A DNA stretch of 64,000 nt from JAIVGV01 sp031425275 (lineage in GTDB: Bacteria > Acidobacteriota > Blastocatellia > Pyrinomonadales > Pyrinomonadaceae). Position 1 is the first letter of the stretch; every line of letters starts with the position of its first letter. The position numbers were made by a program, and so were the translations under genes. The stretch is taken from the NCBI GenBank assembly GCA_031425275.1, contig JANPJA010000078.1, positions 62,001-126,000 on the forward strand, read 5' to 3'. The notes under the pieces are model-generated. The model was not told where the DNA came from, did no database searches, and saw nothing but the letters and a program-made list of their open reading frames with translations. Positions 1 through 9,628 of the stretch are shown in pieces.

Positions 1-24
1 GTTCATATCGCAGGAGTTGCTTGT

Positions 25-1157
25 TTGGGTAAGAAGATCAGGGTCGGGGTAATTTTCGGAGGCCGGTCGGGTGAACATGAGGTTTCGCTGCGATCGGTGC
101 GCTCCGTCATCGACTTCATCGATCCGCGCAAGTACGAAGTCATCCCCATCGCCATCGCGAAGGACGGGCGGTGGCTCTCGCCCGCGGCTTCCGCCGCCTT
201 GCTGCCGCGCGAAACATCCGCGCGCCTGTCGCGGCAGGCGGGCACGGGCGAGGAGTCTTTAACCATCGTCGGCGACACTTCCCACTCCGGTCTCGTGTCG
301 CTCGGCGGCGGTGAGACGAAGAGTTCCACGAACCCCGTGGATGTGATTTTCCCCGTGCTGCACGGAACGTTCGGCGAGGACGGGACGATTCAGGGGCTGT
401 TGGAGATGGCGAATCTGCCTTACGTCGGGTGCGGCGTGCTGGCGTCATCGTGCGGGATGGACAAGGTGACGATGAAAGCCCTGTTCGCGGGGGCGGGGCT
501 GCCGCAGTGCCGCTACGTCTGGTTCCTGCGCTCCGAGTGGGAGCGCGGGCCGTGGCACTGGTGCGTCGTGTCGCGAAAGAGATCGGCTACCCCGCCTTCG
601 TCAAACCCGCGAACCTCGGCTCGTCGGTGGGCATCTCGAAGGCCACGGATCGGGCCGCGCTCGAAGCGGCGGTTGATTTGGCGGCGCGCTACGACCGCAA
701 GATCATCATCGAGGAAGGGCTGGACGCGCGCGAGATCGAGTGTGCCGTGCTGGGCAACGACGAGCCGGAGGCGAGTCTGCCCGGCGAGTATCTCGTCCAC
801 GACGCCCGCGGCGCGTTCCTCGACTACACGGAGAAGTACAGCTCGACCGGCCACGTCGAGTTCGTCACGCCCGCGCCCATCCCCAAGACCGTATCCGCGC
901 GCGTGCGCCGGATGGCGGTCACGGCGTTCAAGGCGGTGGACGGCGCGGGGCTCGCGCGCGTCGATTTCTTTTACCGCCGCGACAACAAGGAATTGCTCAT
1001 CAACGAGCTGAACACGCTGCCGGGCCTCACGGACGTGTCCGGCTACCCGAAAATGTGGGCCGCCACGGGCCGGCCGTTCCCCGAAGTCATCGACCGCCTC
1101 GTCGAACTCGCCCTCGAACGACACCGCGACAAAGCCCGCAACCAGACGAGCCTGTAA
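25..1157 (+). CDS. ddl: D-alanine--D-alanine ligase, interrupted by a frameshift
   Basis: ATP-dependent ligation of two D-alanines for the peptidoglycan stem peptide. The first part (TTG at 25, with AGGAG at 12-16) begins with the family's N-terminal motif GVIFGGRSGEHEVS and continues through HGTFGEDGTIQGLLE and MDKVTMKALF. The frame is lost at about 549-556, after residues RSEWERGP. The rest of the ligase continues in the -1 frame: FVKPANLGSSVGIS, then the metal/ATP motifs ARVDFFYR and NELNTLPGLTDVSGYP, ending at 1157. One missing base in the GC-rich stretch would rejoin the halves, so this is either a recent inactivation or a sequencing error. Apart from the shift the gene looks complete and well conserved. 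Family assignment is certain; whether an intact protein is made is not. Confidence 0.9.
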
Positions 1158-1159
1158 GG

Positions 1160-1268
1160 AAGGGATGTGGGCGAAGAGACGAGGGACGAAAGAACCTACT
1201 CGACTTGAGAGATCAGGCTTTTATCCGTCATTCGTCATTCCCCATCCCTCATTTCTCACCCTCATCCC
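1160..1268. repeat. Inverted heptad-repeat element A
   Basis: The left arm (1162-1195) is a run of degenerate 7-base units rich in GGGATG/GAGGGA. The right arm (1227-1268) holds units such as CGTCATT and CTCATCC and is roughly the reverse complement of the left arm, allowing one gap. About 30 bases lie between the arms. It sits between the convergent genes ddl and the unknown gene at 1318-2322, so it may also act in transcript termination. It is one of five elements of the same design in this window. Confidence 0.6.
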
Positions 1269-1317
1269 TGCTTCCCGGCATCTCCTCGCGGTTCGCCGGG
1301 TCGTGGGGTTCGTCGCA

Positions 1318-2322
1318 TCAGGCATAACGGGCGTAAACGCTTTTCACCTTGTCGAGGAAGTCGCGGCGGTCGAGCAGGTAGTGGAGTTTGACGGATTCGT
1401 CTCCGCCCGCAAGCCCATCGATCAACTTCTCCAGCACTTCGTACCCGTCGCGCTCCGAAATGCCCTGCGCTTCGAGGTGGCCGCTGTGGCGGAGGCGGCG
1501 CACGAACTCGACGAGCGTGAGCCGGCCTTCCAGCGTGACGCCGCCGTGCGCTTGCGAGCGACTGACGAGATACTGGACGAGCAGCGCGCCGCCGTACAGT
1601 TGCGGCGCGAGGAAGAGACGCCCGCCGTCGCGCTCCCAGCCTGCTTCAATCCGGCGCGAACGGCGAATCGTCCGCACGCCCTTGAAGGCTTCGGCCCAAT
1701 CGGTCTTAGGCTCGCTTCGTTCGAGGTGGGCGCGCGTGGTTTCGATCAGCCAGCTCTCGTCGGCGAAGTCGAGGCCACGGCCGAGCGAGCCGAGCCACTC
1801 GAAGAAAAGTGCGCGGCGGGTCGAGCGCACTTCGGAGATTTGGAATTGCTCTTCCGCCTTCGGGAGCGACTTGACGAGCGCGCGCCGCGCCGCGTCCGTC
1901 GCTTTCCCGCCCTCGATGCGGTGGAGGTCGAACCGCGCGTGCCAACGCTTGACGGCGTCGCAGTGGGGGCAGTGCGGATGTTTTTCCGCGCTGTCGAAGT
2001 ACGGGCGCGTCGGCTCGCCGGCCAATAGTTCGGGCGGCGAAGGCGCGTGACGTTTGATCTCGGAATAGGCGGTGCGGGGGGCGAGGCCGAGTTGGGCGGT
2101 AAAGAGATCGAAGATGCAGGCGAGACAGACGAGCCGCGAGTGGTGCGTGACCGTCCCGGCCGGGAAAGCGGAGAAGTCAGGCGTGCGCCGATCCGCTTCA
2201 CGCTTTGGTTGAACGGGGGCCGGACGGGATTTTTTACTCGCCGCGGCCGGGCGTTTTTTACCGGATACCGCCGCAGGTTTTTTGCGGGTTGCCGCCGCGG
2301 ATTTTTTACTGGTTGCTGCCAT
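1318..2322 (-). CDS. Protein of unknown function with basic N-terminal tail and two CxxC pairs
   Basis: A 334-residue protein I do not recognise. Residues 1-46 are an Ala/Lys/Arg/Pro-rich tail resembling histone H1-like or nucleic-acid-binding tails. Two Cys pairs, C66-x2-C69 and C118-x2-C121 (CPHC), could together bind one zinc ion. The remainder is charged, mostly helical in character, and has no signal peptide or membrane segment, so it is probably cytoplasmic. It is transcribed divergently from tsaC, with about 100 bases between the starts. Nucleic-acid binding is inferred only from the tail and Cys pairs. Confidence 0.75.
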   Translation of the reverse strand: MAATSKKSAAATRKKPAAVSGKKRPAAASKKSRPAPVQPKREADRRTPDFSAFPAGTVTHHSRLVCLACIFDLFTAQLGLAPRTAYSEIKRHAPSPPELLAGEPTRPYFDSAEKHPHCPHCDAVKRWHARFDLHRIEGGKATDAARRALVKSLPKAEEQFQISEVRSTRRALFFEWLGSLGRGLDFADESWLIETTRAHLERSEPKTDWAEAFKGVRTIRRSRRIEAGWERDGGRLFLAPQLYGGALLVQYLVSRSQAHGGVTLEGRLTLVEFVRRLRHSGHLEAQGISERDGYEVLEKLIDGLAGGDESVKLHYLLDRRDFLDKVKSVYARYA

Positions 2323-2422
2323 GAGCGTATTCTACCCGTGCCCGCGCATCTGACAACTCATTTAAGGGCTGGGGTGAAAGTTTCGGACGGGCTGGTGGAG
2401 TGCGATGTAGTCCCGGTGTGAT

Positions 2423-3067
2423 ATGAGTGACCAACCGCCAAAGAAGCGCACGATGTTGCTGGCCGATAACCTGACGACGAGGCGGCGCGCCGCCGAAGTG
2501 ATTAGTCGCGGCGGGGTGCTCGCGTTCCGCACGGATACCTTCTACGGACTCGGCGCAAACCCATTCGACGGCGAAGCGGTGCGACGTATCAACGAGCTGA
2601 AGGGGAGAGACGGGAAACCGATCCTCGTCGTGATCAGCGAGTACTCTCAGGCCGAGCGGCTGGCCGATTCGTGGACGGGGGCTTACGAGCAACTGGCGTC
2701 TCGGTTGTGGCCCGGCCCGCTCACGCTCGTCGTCGGCGCGAGCGCGAAGCTACCCGCCGAGTTGACCGCCGGGACGGGAACGATCGGAGTCCGCCTCCCG
2801 GCCGACCGGAAAGTTTGCAGATTCGTCGAAGCCTGCGGAGGCGTGCTCACGGCGACGAGTGCGAACCGCTCGGGCGAGCCTCCCGCACGCTCCGCGTGGG
2901 ATGTGGCGCAGGCATTCCCCACCGAATTAGACTTGATAGTGGACGACGGCGTCACAACCGCCGTCGAGCCTTCGACGGTCGTCGATGTCAACGCGGGCGA
3001 GCCCCGACTGATTCGCGAGGGCGCGTTAGCGTGGGGCGAAATACGGCGAAGGCTTGGCGGCGAGTAA
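2423..3067 (+). CDS. tsaC: L-threonylcarbamoyladenylate synthase (TsaC/Sua5 family)
   Basis: Makes threonylcarbamoyl-AMP from threonine, bicarbonate and ATP, the first step of t6A37 modification of ANN-decoding tRNAs. The 214-residue protein has the YrdC-domain signatures FRTDTFYGLGANPF, RDGKPILVVI, WPGPLTLVV, GVRLPADRKV, SANRSGEPPA and, near the end, PSTVVDV. It lacks the extra C-terminal Sua5 domain, so it is the short TsaC-type form. Its pathway partner tsaB lies at 10749-11585; tsaD and tsaE are not in this window. No clear ribosome site precedes the ATG. Confidence 0.93.
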   Translation: MSDQPPKKRTMLLADNLTTRRRAAEVISRGGVLAFRTDTFYGLGANPFDGEAVRRINELKGRDGKPILVVISEYSQAERLADSWTGAYEQLASRLWPGPLTLVVGASAKLPAELTAGTGTIGVRLPADRKVCRFVEACGGVLTATSANRSGEPPARSAWDVAQAFPTELDLIVDDGVTTAVEPSTVVDVNAGEPRLIREGALAWGEIRRRLGGE

Positions 3068-3078
3068 CTTCCGCCCCA

Positions 3079-4638
3079 TCACTTGGTGAAAGTCAGGGTG
3101 CGCACGAACTTCCAATCCGCGCTCGGATCGACGTTGACGTTTCCGACGCCTTTGTTGGCGACGGCGATGTTGTTCGGATACCAGAGCGGGAGTGTCGGCA
3201 CCTCGCGGCTGATGATCTCCTGAGCCTGCGCGTACAGCTCGCGGGCGCGCGTCCGGTCGGCGGTGTTGACCGCTTCGCCGAGGATTTTGTCGAGTTCGGG
3301 GTTGCTGTAGCGGCTCCGGTTGAAGCGGTAGTTGCCCTTGCCCGTCAGGAAGGTGAAGAGGTCGCGCAGGAAGATCGGGTCTTGGTTGCCGCCGACCCAG
3401 CGCCCCGTGGTCAGGTGGTACTGGCCGTTGACGAGCTGTTCGCGCAGCGTGTTGTCTTCGAGCGGCTCAATCGAAGCGGGGATGCCGACCTTCGCCAGCA
3501 TGTTCTGAATCACTTCCGACGACCGCCGCCCCACGGCGTTAGTCGCGGAGATTTTAAACACCAGCGGCTTCGCAAATCGCGCGCGCGGCCCGTCCCCGTC
3601 CGGGTCTCGCAACCCCGCTTCGTCGAGCAGCCGCTTGGCTTGTTCGGGGTCGTAGTTGTACTTCTGGCCTTCGGAGTATGACCACGACTCGGGCGGAATC
3701 ATCGAATGTGCGATGCGCGCCTGACCCAGCAGGAGTTGTTTGACGAGTTGCTCGCGGTCGATGGCGTGGGCCACGGCGCGGCGGACGCGCGGATCGTTGA
3801 GCGGCGCGGCCTCCGTGTTCATCCCGAGATACTGGATGTTCGCGCCGGGCGACTGGTGGAGTGTCAGATTCGGGTTGCGCGCGAGCGAGTCATACGTGTC
3901 GGGGGTGAGCGCGGTGTTCGAGGCGAAATGGACGCTCCCGGCCTGTAGCTCGGCCTGCTGCGTGCCCGCGTCGAGGATGACGCGGACGCGCACCTGCTTG
4001 ATGTTCGGCGCGCCCTCCCAATACTCGTCGAAGGCCGCCAGATCAACCGACTGCTGTGCCTCGTTGCGCGCGACGAATTTGTACGGCCCCGTCCCGTTCG
4101 GCTTCTGATCCAGCGTCTCGAAGCTGCCTTCGGGGATGATCCCGATGGGGATCATGTTCGAGTAAAGTTCGAGCCACGCCTTCCTCAATCTGAAGACGAC
4201 GGTGCGCGGGTCTGGGGCCTCGACCGCCGTGATGAAAGGCTGTCTGGCGTCGCCCGTCCCCTCGAAGAAGGAGGGCGACTTGGGTGAGGGCGAGTTGGGG
4301 GCGAGCAGTTTATCGAAGGTATATTTTACGTCGGCCGAGGTCAGGGCTTTGCCGTCGTGGAACTTGACCCCTTCGCGCAAGGTGAAGGTGACGGACATCC
4401 CGTCGGGTGCGGCCCGCACGTCGCTCGCCAGATCGGGCACGTAATCCAGCCGCTCGTTTTTCTTCATCAGCGTGTTGTACATCAACTGACGAAACCGCTC
4501 GCTCGCCGCGTCGCTCCCCATCAGCGGGTGAATCGACTTCGGGCTGGCCTCCAACGCCAGCACGAATGCGTCGCCCGCGCGGCGGCGACAGCCCGAAGCC
4601 AGCAGCAGGGCGAAGGCGGCCAGCAGCAGACAGGCCAT
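3079..4638 (-). CDS. ABC transporter substrate-binding lipoprotein, family 5 (peptide/nickel type)
   Basis: An extracytoplasmic solute-binding protein of the DppA/OppA/NikA family, anchored by a lipid. From the ATG at 4638 it starts MACLLLAAFALLLASGC, a signal peptide with lipobox LLASGC (Cys17). Family-5 features follow: SIHPLMGSDAASERFRQLMY, FTLREGVKFHDGKALTSADV and PRVRRAVAHAIDREQLV. No permease or ATPase gene is adjacent. The same frame is open for exactly 120 bases further upstream, to an ATG at 4758 that has a GGAGG site and overlaps the nagZ stop as ATGA. That extension is filled by a heptad-repeat element and would place 40 residues before the signal peptide. I prefer 4638, but coupled translation from 4758 is possible. 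Confidence 0.85.
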   Translation of the reverse strand: MACLLLAAFALLLASGCRRRAGDAFVLALEASPKSIHPLMGSDAASERFRQLMYNTLMKKNERLDYVPDLASDVRAAPDGMSVTFTLREGVKFHDGKALTSADVKYTFDKLLAPNSPSPKSPSFFEGTGDARQPFITAVEAPDPRTVVFRLRKAWLELYSNMIPIGIIPEGSFETLDQKPNGTGPYKFVARNEAQQSVDLAAFDEYWEGAPNIKQVRVRVILDAGTQQAELQAGSVHFASNTALTPDTYDSLARNPNLTLHQSPGANIQYLGMNTEAAPLNDPRVRRAVAHAIDREQLVKQLLLGQARIAHSMIPPESWSYSEGQKYNYDPEQAKRLLDEAGLRDPDGDGPRARFAKPLVFKISATNAVGRRSSEVIQNMLAKVGIPASIEPLEDNTLREQLVNGQYHLTTGRWVGGNQDPIFLRDLFTFLTGKGNYRFNRSRYSNPELDKILGEAVNTADRTRARELYAQAQEIISREVPTLPLWYPNNIAVANKGVGNVNVDPSADWKFVRTLTFTK

Positions 4639-4639
4639 G

Positions 4640-4745
4640 CGAACACGGATTGCGGATCGGGGAGCGCGGACTCCAAATGCGGGGTTGGCCCCTCCTAGTT
4701 CGGAACTCCAGCTCGCAGTCCGCGACCCGCGACCCGCAATTTGAT
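4640..4745. repeat. Inverted heptad-repeat element B, inside the 5' frame of the lipoprotein gene
   Basis: The left arm (4646-4674) has 7-base units such as CGGATTG and CGGATCG. The right arm (4702-4742) has GTCCGCG, ACCCGCG and ACCCGCA and reads as the approximate reverse complement of the left arm. The element lies between the GGAGG/ATGA start overlapping nagZ and the lipoprotein signal sequence, and leaves the frame open. Confidence 0.6.
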
Positions 4746-4754
4746 GTGCCTGCC

Positions 4755-5894
4755 TCATATCTTGCCTCCATACGTGTAACTGAGTTTCCGGTTGAGGGTC
4801 GCTACTTCGTCGGACAACTGGCCGATCCGCGCCGGGTCGAATTGGGACGGGTCTCGCGTGAGCGTCTTGTAAGCGGCGATGCGACGCAGCGACTCGTCGA
4901 TCCGTTCTTCCGACAAGACGCCGTCGCGCGCGGCTTGGAGGAGCGAGTCGTAGCCGCGCCGGATCAACTCGGGCCGCGCGCAGATGAGGAGCATGTCTTC
5001 GCCCGCCTCGATGGCGAGCCTGACCGTCTCTTCGATCTCGTAGTGGCGCGCGATGGCCCCCATTTCGAGATCGTCCGTGACGACGAGTCCGTCGTAACCC
5101 AACTCCTTGCGCAGCAGGTTCGTCACGATCTCGGGGTTGATCGAGGCGGGCACGAGATGGCCCCCGGCGGTGCCGCGCACGATGTCCACTTTCGGGAAGC
5201 CGCCGTGGCTGACCATCACGGCGTGCACCATGTTGTCCTCGCGCTGGAACAACTCGATGTAGGGCGCGAGGTCTTGCGCGATCAAGTCGTCGTGCGTGAG
5301 ATCGATAATGGGCATCTCGTGGTGCGAGTCGATCTCGCCCGCCCCGATGCCGGGAAAGTGTTTGGTGCAGCCGAGGCAGCCCGTCCCCTGCAAGCCCCGC
5401 AGATAGACCATCGTGTAACCGAGCACCTCGCCGGGCGAGCGGCCGAAGGAGCGCGAGTAAAGACCGTTCGAGAGGAGGTCGCGATCCTCCGTCATGATCG
5501 AGAGCACGGGCGCGAAATTCATGTTGAAGCCGTGCTGGAGCAGGATTTCGCCCGTAATGCGGCCGAGCGCGCGTGCGGCGGCTAAGTCGCCGTGCTGGCG
5601 GATGGCGCGCGCGGCGGGCATCGGCGTGCAGATGCGGCGGAGTCGATCAACTAGGCCGCCCTCCTGATCGATGCCCACTAGCGGCGCGACATCGACGGTT
5701 TCGCGCACCGCGATGATGAGTTCGCGCAATTGATCGGACGTGACTACGTTGCGGCCGAAGATAATGACGCCGCCCGGCTGCACCGACTCGACCATTTCGC
5801 GCGCCGCCGTGTCGAATTCAGTTCCCGGCAGGCCGATGTAGAGCAGTTGGCCGATCTTACGTTCGAGCGGAAGTGAAAGAAGTGTGTCCAGCAT
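4755..5894 (-). CDS. nagZ: Beta-N-acetylhexosaminidase (GH3, NagZ)
   Basis: Removes N-acetylglucosamine from muropeptides during cell-wall recycling. The 379-residue protein has no signal peptide and is therefore cytoplasmic, as is usual for NagZ. Visible motifs are the N-terminal KIGQLLYIGLPG, GIDQEGGLVDRLR, the KHFPG-(6)-DSH loop that supplies the Asp-His acid/base pair, and VTDDLEMGA with the nucleophile Asp. The usual KHFPGHG reads KHFPGIG here; the catalytic DSH is intact. It is followed with a 4-base overlap by the substrate-binding lipoprotein frame. A second muropeptide glycosidase, NamZ, is at 31165-32370. Confidence 0.93.
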   Translation of the reverse strand: MLDTLLSLPLERKIGQLLYIGLPGTEFDTAAREMVESVQPGGVIIFGRNVVTSDQLRELIIAVRETVDVAPLVGIDQEGGLVDRLRRICTPMPAARAIRQHGDLAAARALGRITGEILLQHGFNMNFAPVLSIMTEDRDLLSNGLYSRSFGRSPGEVLGYTMVYLRGLQGTGCLGCTKHFPGIGAGEIDSHHEMPIIDLTHDDLIAQDLAPYIELFQREDNMVHAVMVSHGGFPKVDIVRGTAGGHLVPASINPEIVTNLLRKELGYDGLVVTDDLEMGAIARHYEIEETVRLAIEAGEDMLLICARPELIRRGYDSLLQAARDGVLSEERIDESLRRIAAYKTLTRDPSQFDPARIGQLSDEVATLNRKLSYTYGGKI

Positions 5895-6071
5895 TCGGGT
5901 TCGGTTCGGGCGAAGGGGGAGCGTTAAGTCCGGTGGCGAAACCGGGCGGAGCGTCGGAATAAAATTCAGTGGTCGGAGAGAAAGGGGACTGGCGCGAGCG
6001 ACTCCAATCGCTCGACGACTCGGTTTCGCCGGGCCGTCGTCGCGGCGTCGCGGGGTTGGTGCGTTGGCTGC

Positions 6072-8873
6072 TCAAACGATTCGCTCGCGGATGTTCGACA
6101 GGAGAGAGCGGATTTCTTCATCCGAGAGTGTTTCTAACTCAGCTCCGCGCAACTCGTCAAGCAGGCTCTGGTTGACGGCGTCGAAGAGCGTCGCCTGCGC
6201 GGCGACCGCGCGGCGGCGGACGCGGCGTGCGGCCCGGCCGAGGGCGTCGCCGTTATCACCCGCCGCTCCGGCGTCATGCGAGTCGGGCGACGGTATGTTG
6301 TTGACTTTATCATCCGGCGCGTCGGCCAGCACGTCCAGTTCATATCGTTCGAGCCGTTGCAAGACATCGCGCGCGCGCGCGAGCACGGCGGGCGGGAGGC
6401 CGGCCAGACGCGCGACTTCGATGCCGTAAGATTTCGACGCGCGGCCGCGCCCCAGCTTATAGAGGAAGGTCACTTCGTCGTCGCGCTCGGCGACGCGAAT
6501 CTGGTAGTTGCGCGCCCCGGGCAGACGCTCGGCCAACTCGGTCAACTCGTGGTAGTGCGTCGCGAAGAGCGTCTTGGCGGCGTGTTCCGGCGAGTCGTGC
6601 AGGTGTTCGGCAACCGCCCACGCGATGGAGAGTCCGTCGAAGGTGGACGTGCCGCGCCCGATCTCGTCGAGCAGGACGAGCGAGCGCGGCGTAGCGTTGT
6701 GGAGTATGGCGGCGGTCTCAGTCATCTCGACCATGAAGGTCGAGCGGCCGCGCGCGAGATCGTCGGACGCTCCGACGCGAGTCCAGATGCGGTCGAGGAT
6801 GGGCAGACGCGCCCGCTCGGCCGGGACGAACGACCCCACTTGCGCCAGCAGGCAAACGAGCGCGACCTGACGCAGCACCGTCGATTTGCCGCCCATATTC
6901 GGGCCGGTGATGATGAGCAACCGCTCGGTCGAGTTGTTCATGTAGAGATCGTTCGGGATGAAGGGCGCGTCCGACATCGCCTCGATGACGGGGTGGCGGC
7001 CTCCCACGATCTCGATTTCGTCGCCGTCGTGGAGCAGCGGTTTGTGGTAACGAAGTCGCACGGCCGTCTCCGCGAGGCCGGAGAGCACGTCGAGCATCGC
7101 CAGAGCGCGGGCGGTCATTTGCAGGCGGCGCGTCTCCCGCGCGACCCGCGCGCGAATTTCCGCGAAGAGCGTCGCCTCGATCTCGCGGATGCGATCTTCC
7201 GCGCCCAGCACGCGCGCCTCCCATTCTTTCAACTCGGGCGTCGTGTAGCGTTCGGCGTTGGCGAGCGTCTGTCTCCGCTCATACTCGGCGGGGACGCGGG
7301 CGGCGTTGCTCTTCGAGACCTCAATGAAGTAGCCGAAGACGTTGTTGAAGCGGACGCGCAGCGAGGCGATCCCCGAGCGCGTCCGCTCGCGCGCTTCGAG
7401 CGCGGCGATGGTGCCCTTGGCGTCGCGGCTGACGGAGCGAAGCTCGTCGAGGTCTGCGTGATAGCCGTCGCGGATGACGCCGAGATCGGAGAGGTTGATG
7501 GGCGGGTCGTCGCCGATGGCCTCGGCGATCAACTTGCGCACGTCGGGCATCTCGTCCGCGTTATCGCGCAGGACTTGGAGGAGCGAGGCCGCCGAGTCCG
7601 ATAACGCCAGCCGCATCGGCGGGACTTGATCGAGGGAGCGGCGCAGGGCGCAGAGATCGCGCGGGCCGGCCGTGTTCATGTTGACGCGCGCGATTAGCCG
7701 TTCGAGATCGGCCACATCCTTGAGCAGTGAGCGAGTAGAATCTCGCAGGCGTTGCGAGCCGTGAAACTCTTCGACGGCCGCGAGCCGCGCCTCGATCTCG
7801 CCGCGACGGATCGAGGGCCGCAGCAGCCACGCGCGGAGCAGGCGCGCGCCCATCCCCGTGATCGTCTCGTCGAGCACTCCGAGCAGCGTGTGCGCGCGGC
7901 CCGCGCCCGACTGCGACTCGACGAGTTCGAGGTTGCGCGCGGTGACGGCGTCGAGGACGAGCGCGTCCTGCGCCTCGAAAAATGTGATGTCGTTGACGTG
8001 CGCGGCCGACTCGCGCTGCGTCTCGCGCGCGTAGCGCAGACAGGCGCCGGCCGCCGCCACCGCCTCGGTCTTCTCCGCGAGGCCGTAACCCGCGAGGTCG
8101 CGCGCGCCGAATTGTTCGAGCAGCAGCGTGGCGCAGGAAAGCGGTTCCCAGAGCCAGTCTTCAATCGGCGTGAGCGACATCGAACCCGCGCCCGCCGTCG
8201 CGTGTGCTTCGCGCAGTGGACGCGGGAAGGGGACGACGTTCGAGTCCTGCACATTCTTGTCGGGCGCGAGCGGCAGGGAGGCCGTGTGCGCTCCGCCCGC
8301 GAACGTATCGCGGATGAGTGGGGCGAGCGAAGCGGGATAGAGAAGTTCGCGCGGGGCATAGGACTCGATGTCGGCACGCAGGCACGCCCAAGCTTCCGCG
8401 CCCGCCGCTTGGGTCGCGCGGAACTCGCCGGTCGAGAGATCGAGGAATGCCGCCCCATACGATTCGCCGGCCGCGCAAACCGCCGCGAGGTAGATCGACT
8501 CGCGCGCATCGACGAGTTGCGGGTCGATGGCCGTCCCCGGAGTGACGACGCGGACGACCTCGCGGCGGACGAGTTTCTTAGTCTTCGACGCATCTTCGGT
8601 CTGCTCGCAGATGGCGACCCGGTAGCCCTTGCGCACGAGGCGCGCGACGTAGCCGGGGAGGGCGTGATGCGGCACGCCGCACATCGGGATGGGCCGGCCG
8701 CTCTCCTTGTGCCGGGCGGTCAAAGTGATCTCCATCTCGCGCGCGCCGGTGACGGCGTCCTCGAAAAAGAGTTCGTAGAAGTCGCCGAGGCGGAAGAAGA
8801 GGAGGGTGCCGGGGTGGAGCTGCTTCAGTTCCTGATACTGGCGCAGCATGGGTGTGAGTGTGGCTTCGGACAT
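6072..8873 (-). CDS. mutS: DNA mismatch repair protein MutS
   Basis: Recognises mismatches and starts repair. The 933 residues cover the full family layout. The mismatch-binding domain has the F-x-E motif in GDFYELFF near residue 35 (the start TPMLRQYQELKQLHPGTLLFF is typical). The connector and lever domains follow, then the ATPase with Walker A GPNMGGKSTVLRQ, STFMVEMTETA, LVLLDEIGRGTSTFDG and the ATHYHEL signature. The C-terminal part ends in a helix-rich tail. The length is slightly above the usual 850-900. No mutL is adjacent. Long open frames on the opposite strand are codon-bias shadows. Confidence 0.97.
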   Translation of the reverse strand: MSEATLTPMLRQYQELKQLHPGTLLFFRLGDFYELFFEDAVTGAREMEITLTARHKESGRPIPMCGVPHHALPGYVARLVRKGYRVAICEQTEDASKTKKLVRREVVRVVTPGTAIDPQLVDARESIYLAAVCAAGESYGAAFLDLSTGEFRATQAAGAEAWACLRADIESYAPRELLYPASLAPLIRDTFAGGAHTASLPLAPDKNVQDSNVVPFPRPLREAHATAGAGSMSLTPIEDWLWEPLSCATLLLEQFGARDLAGYGLAEKTEAVAAAGACLRYARETQRESAAHVNDITFFEAQDALVLDAVTARNLELVESQSGAGRAHTLLGVLDETITGMGARLLRAWLLRPSIRRGEIEARLAAVEEFHGSQRLRDSTRSLLKDVADLERLIARVNMNTAGPRDLCALRRSLDQVPPMRLALSDSAASLLQVLRDNADEMPDVRKLIAEAIGDDPPINLSDLGVIRDGYHADLDELRSVSRDAKGTIAALEARERTRSGIASLRVRFNNVFGYFIEVSKSNAARVPAEYERRQTLANAERYTTPELKEWEARVLGAEDRIREIEATLFAEIRARVARETRRLQMTARALAMLDVLSGLAETAVRLRYHKPLLHDGDEIEIVGGRHPVIEAMSDAPFIPNDLYMNNSTERLLIITGPNMGGKSTVLRQVALVCLLAQVGSFVPAERARLPILDRIWTRVGASDDLARGRSTFMVEMTETAAILHNATPRSLVLLDEIGRGTSTFDGLSIAWAVAEHLHDSPEHAAKTLFATHYHELTELAERLPGARNYQIRVAERDDEVTFLYKLGRGRASKSYGIEVARLAGLPPAVLARARDVLQRLERYELDVLADAPDDKVNNIPSPDSHDAGAAGDNGDALGRAARRVRRRAVAAQATLFDAVNQSLLDELRGAELETLSDEEIRSLLSNIRERIV

Positions 8874-9109
8874 TGGTCTTCGGGAGAGGACTGTGGAATT
8901 GTGAAGGCAGAATATTGCACGCCGCCGCCGCGGACGGCAAGCCGACTCGGCCGGGCGGCTGTGACCGACAAGAAATTGTGAATCAATGCCGGTTGAATTT
9001 TATCGCGAGCCGGACGGAATGGGGCTACTATCTCGGAAGCATGGAATCACGTCCGTGGACTGTTCGAGCATGAATTAGTCACTTGAAGGGCGGGGAGGTC
9101 AGCCGAGTT

Positions 9110-9550
9110 TTGGATAATTTAACCACGCAGATCGTCACACTGTTTCTGCTCGCCATACCCATCGCTTGCGTCGCGTGGACGGTGACGCACGAGGAAGTGT
9201 TCCGCGAGCCGCGCGAATTCTGTGTGGGCCGGAGTAAGGAGTGCCGTCGCTGGTACGAGCGAAAGTTTTTCTACCTGTTCACCTGCGAGTACTGCTTCAG
9301 CCACTACGTGACGGGTATTTTTTTGATCATTACGCGGTTCAAATTATTGTTCCCGGACTGGCGCGGCTATTTCCTCGCGCTCTTCGCACTCGTGTGGATA
9401 GCGAACCAGTACATGGGTGTCTTCAACCGCCTGCGGCTCGACATCAAAGGCGAAAAGATCGAGCACGAGATTAAGCAGGAGATCGCGGTCAAGGAGAAGC
9501 TCACGCGCCCCGAAGGGGCCGGGGAAGCCGGCTCAGGGTTCGAGGGATAA
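9110..9550 (+). CDS. Small membrane protein of unknown function with a Cys-rich loop
   Basis: I do not recognise this family. From the TTG at 9110 (GGGGAGG at 9093-9098, spacing about 11) it encodes about 146 residues. There is an N-terminal membrane segment (TQIVTLFLLAIPIACVAWTV), a polar segment with four cysteines (FCVGRSKEC and FTCEYCFSHY), two further hydrophobic stretches (GIFLIITRFKLLF and GYFLALFALVWIA), and a charged C-terminal tail. CEYC could bind a metal or form a disulfide. An earlier in-frame TTG at 9083 lacks a ribosome site. It stands alone between mutS and pfkA. Confidence 0.75.
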   Translation: MDNLTTQIVTLFLLAIPIACVAWTVTHEEVFREPREFCVGRSKECRRWYERKFFYLFTCEYCFSHYVTGIFLIITRFKLLFPDWRGYFLALFALVWIANQYMGVFNRLRLDIKGEKIEHEIKQEIAVKEKLTRPEGAGEAGSGFEG

Positions 9551-9628
9551 AATTGTCAACGGAGTTGGGTTGAGGCAGGTCGAAAGGGAAGGGAGTTGGA
9601 AGGGCCGGCATTCACGACGCGGCCCCGT

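Noticed and set aside
6276..7604. 442-codon open frame antisense to mutS
   Set aside because: Arg/Val/Glu-rich shadow of high-GC coding; the opposite strand encodes a complete MutS.
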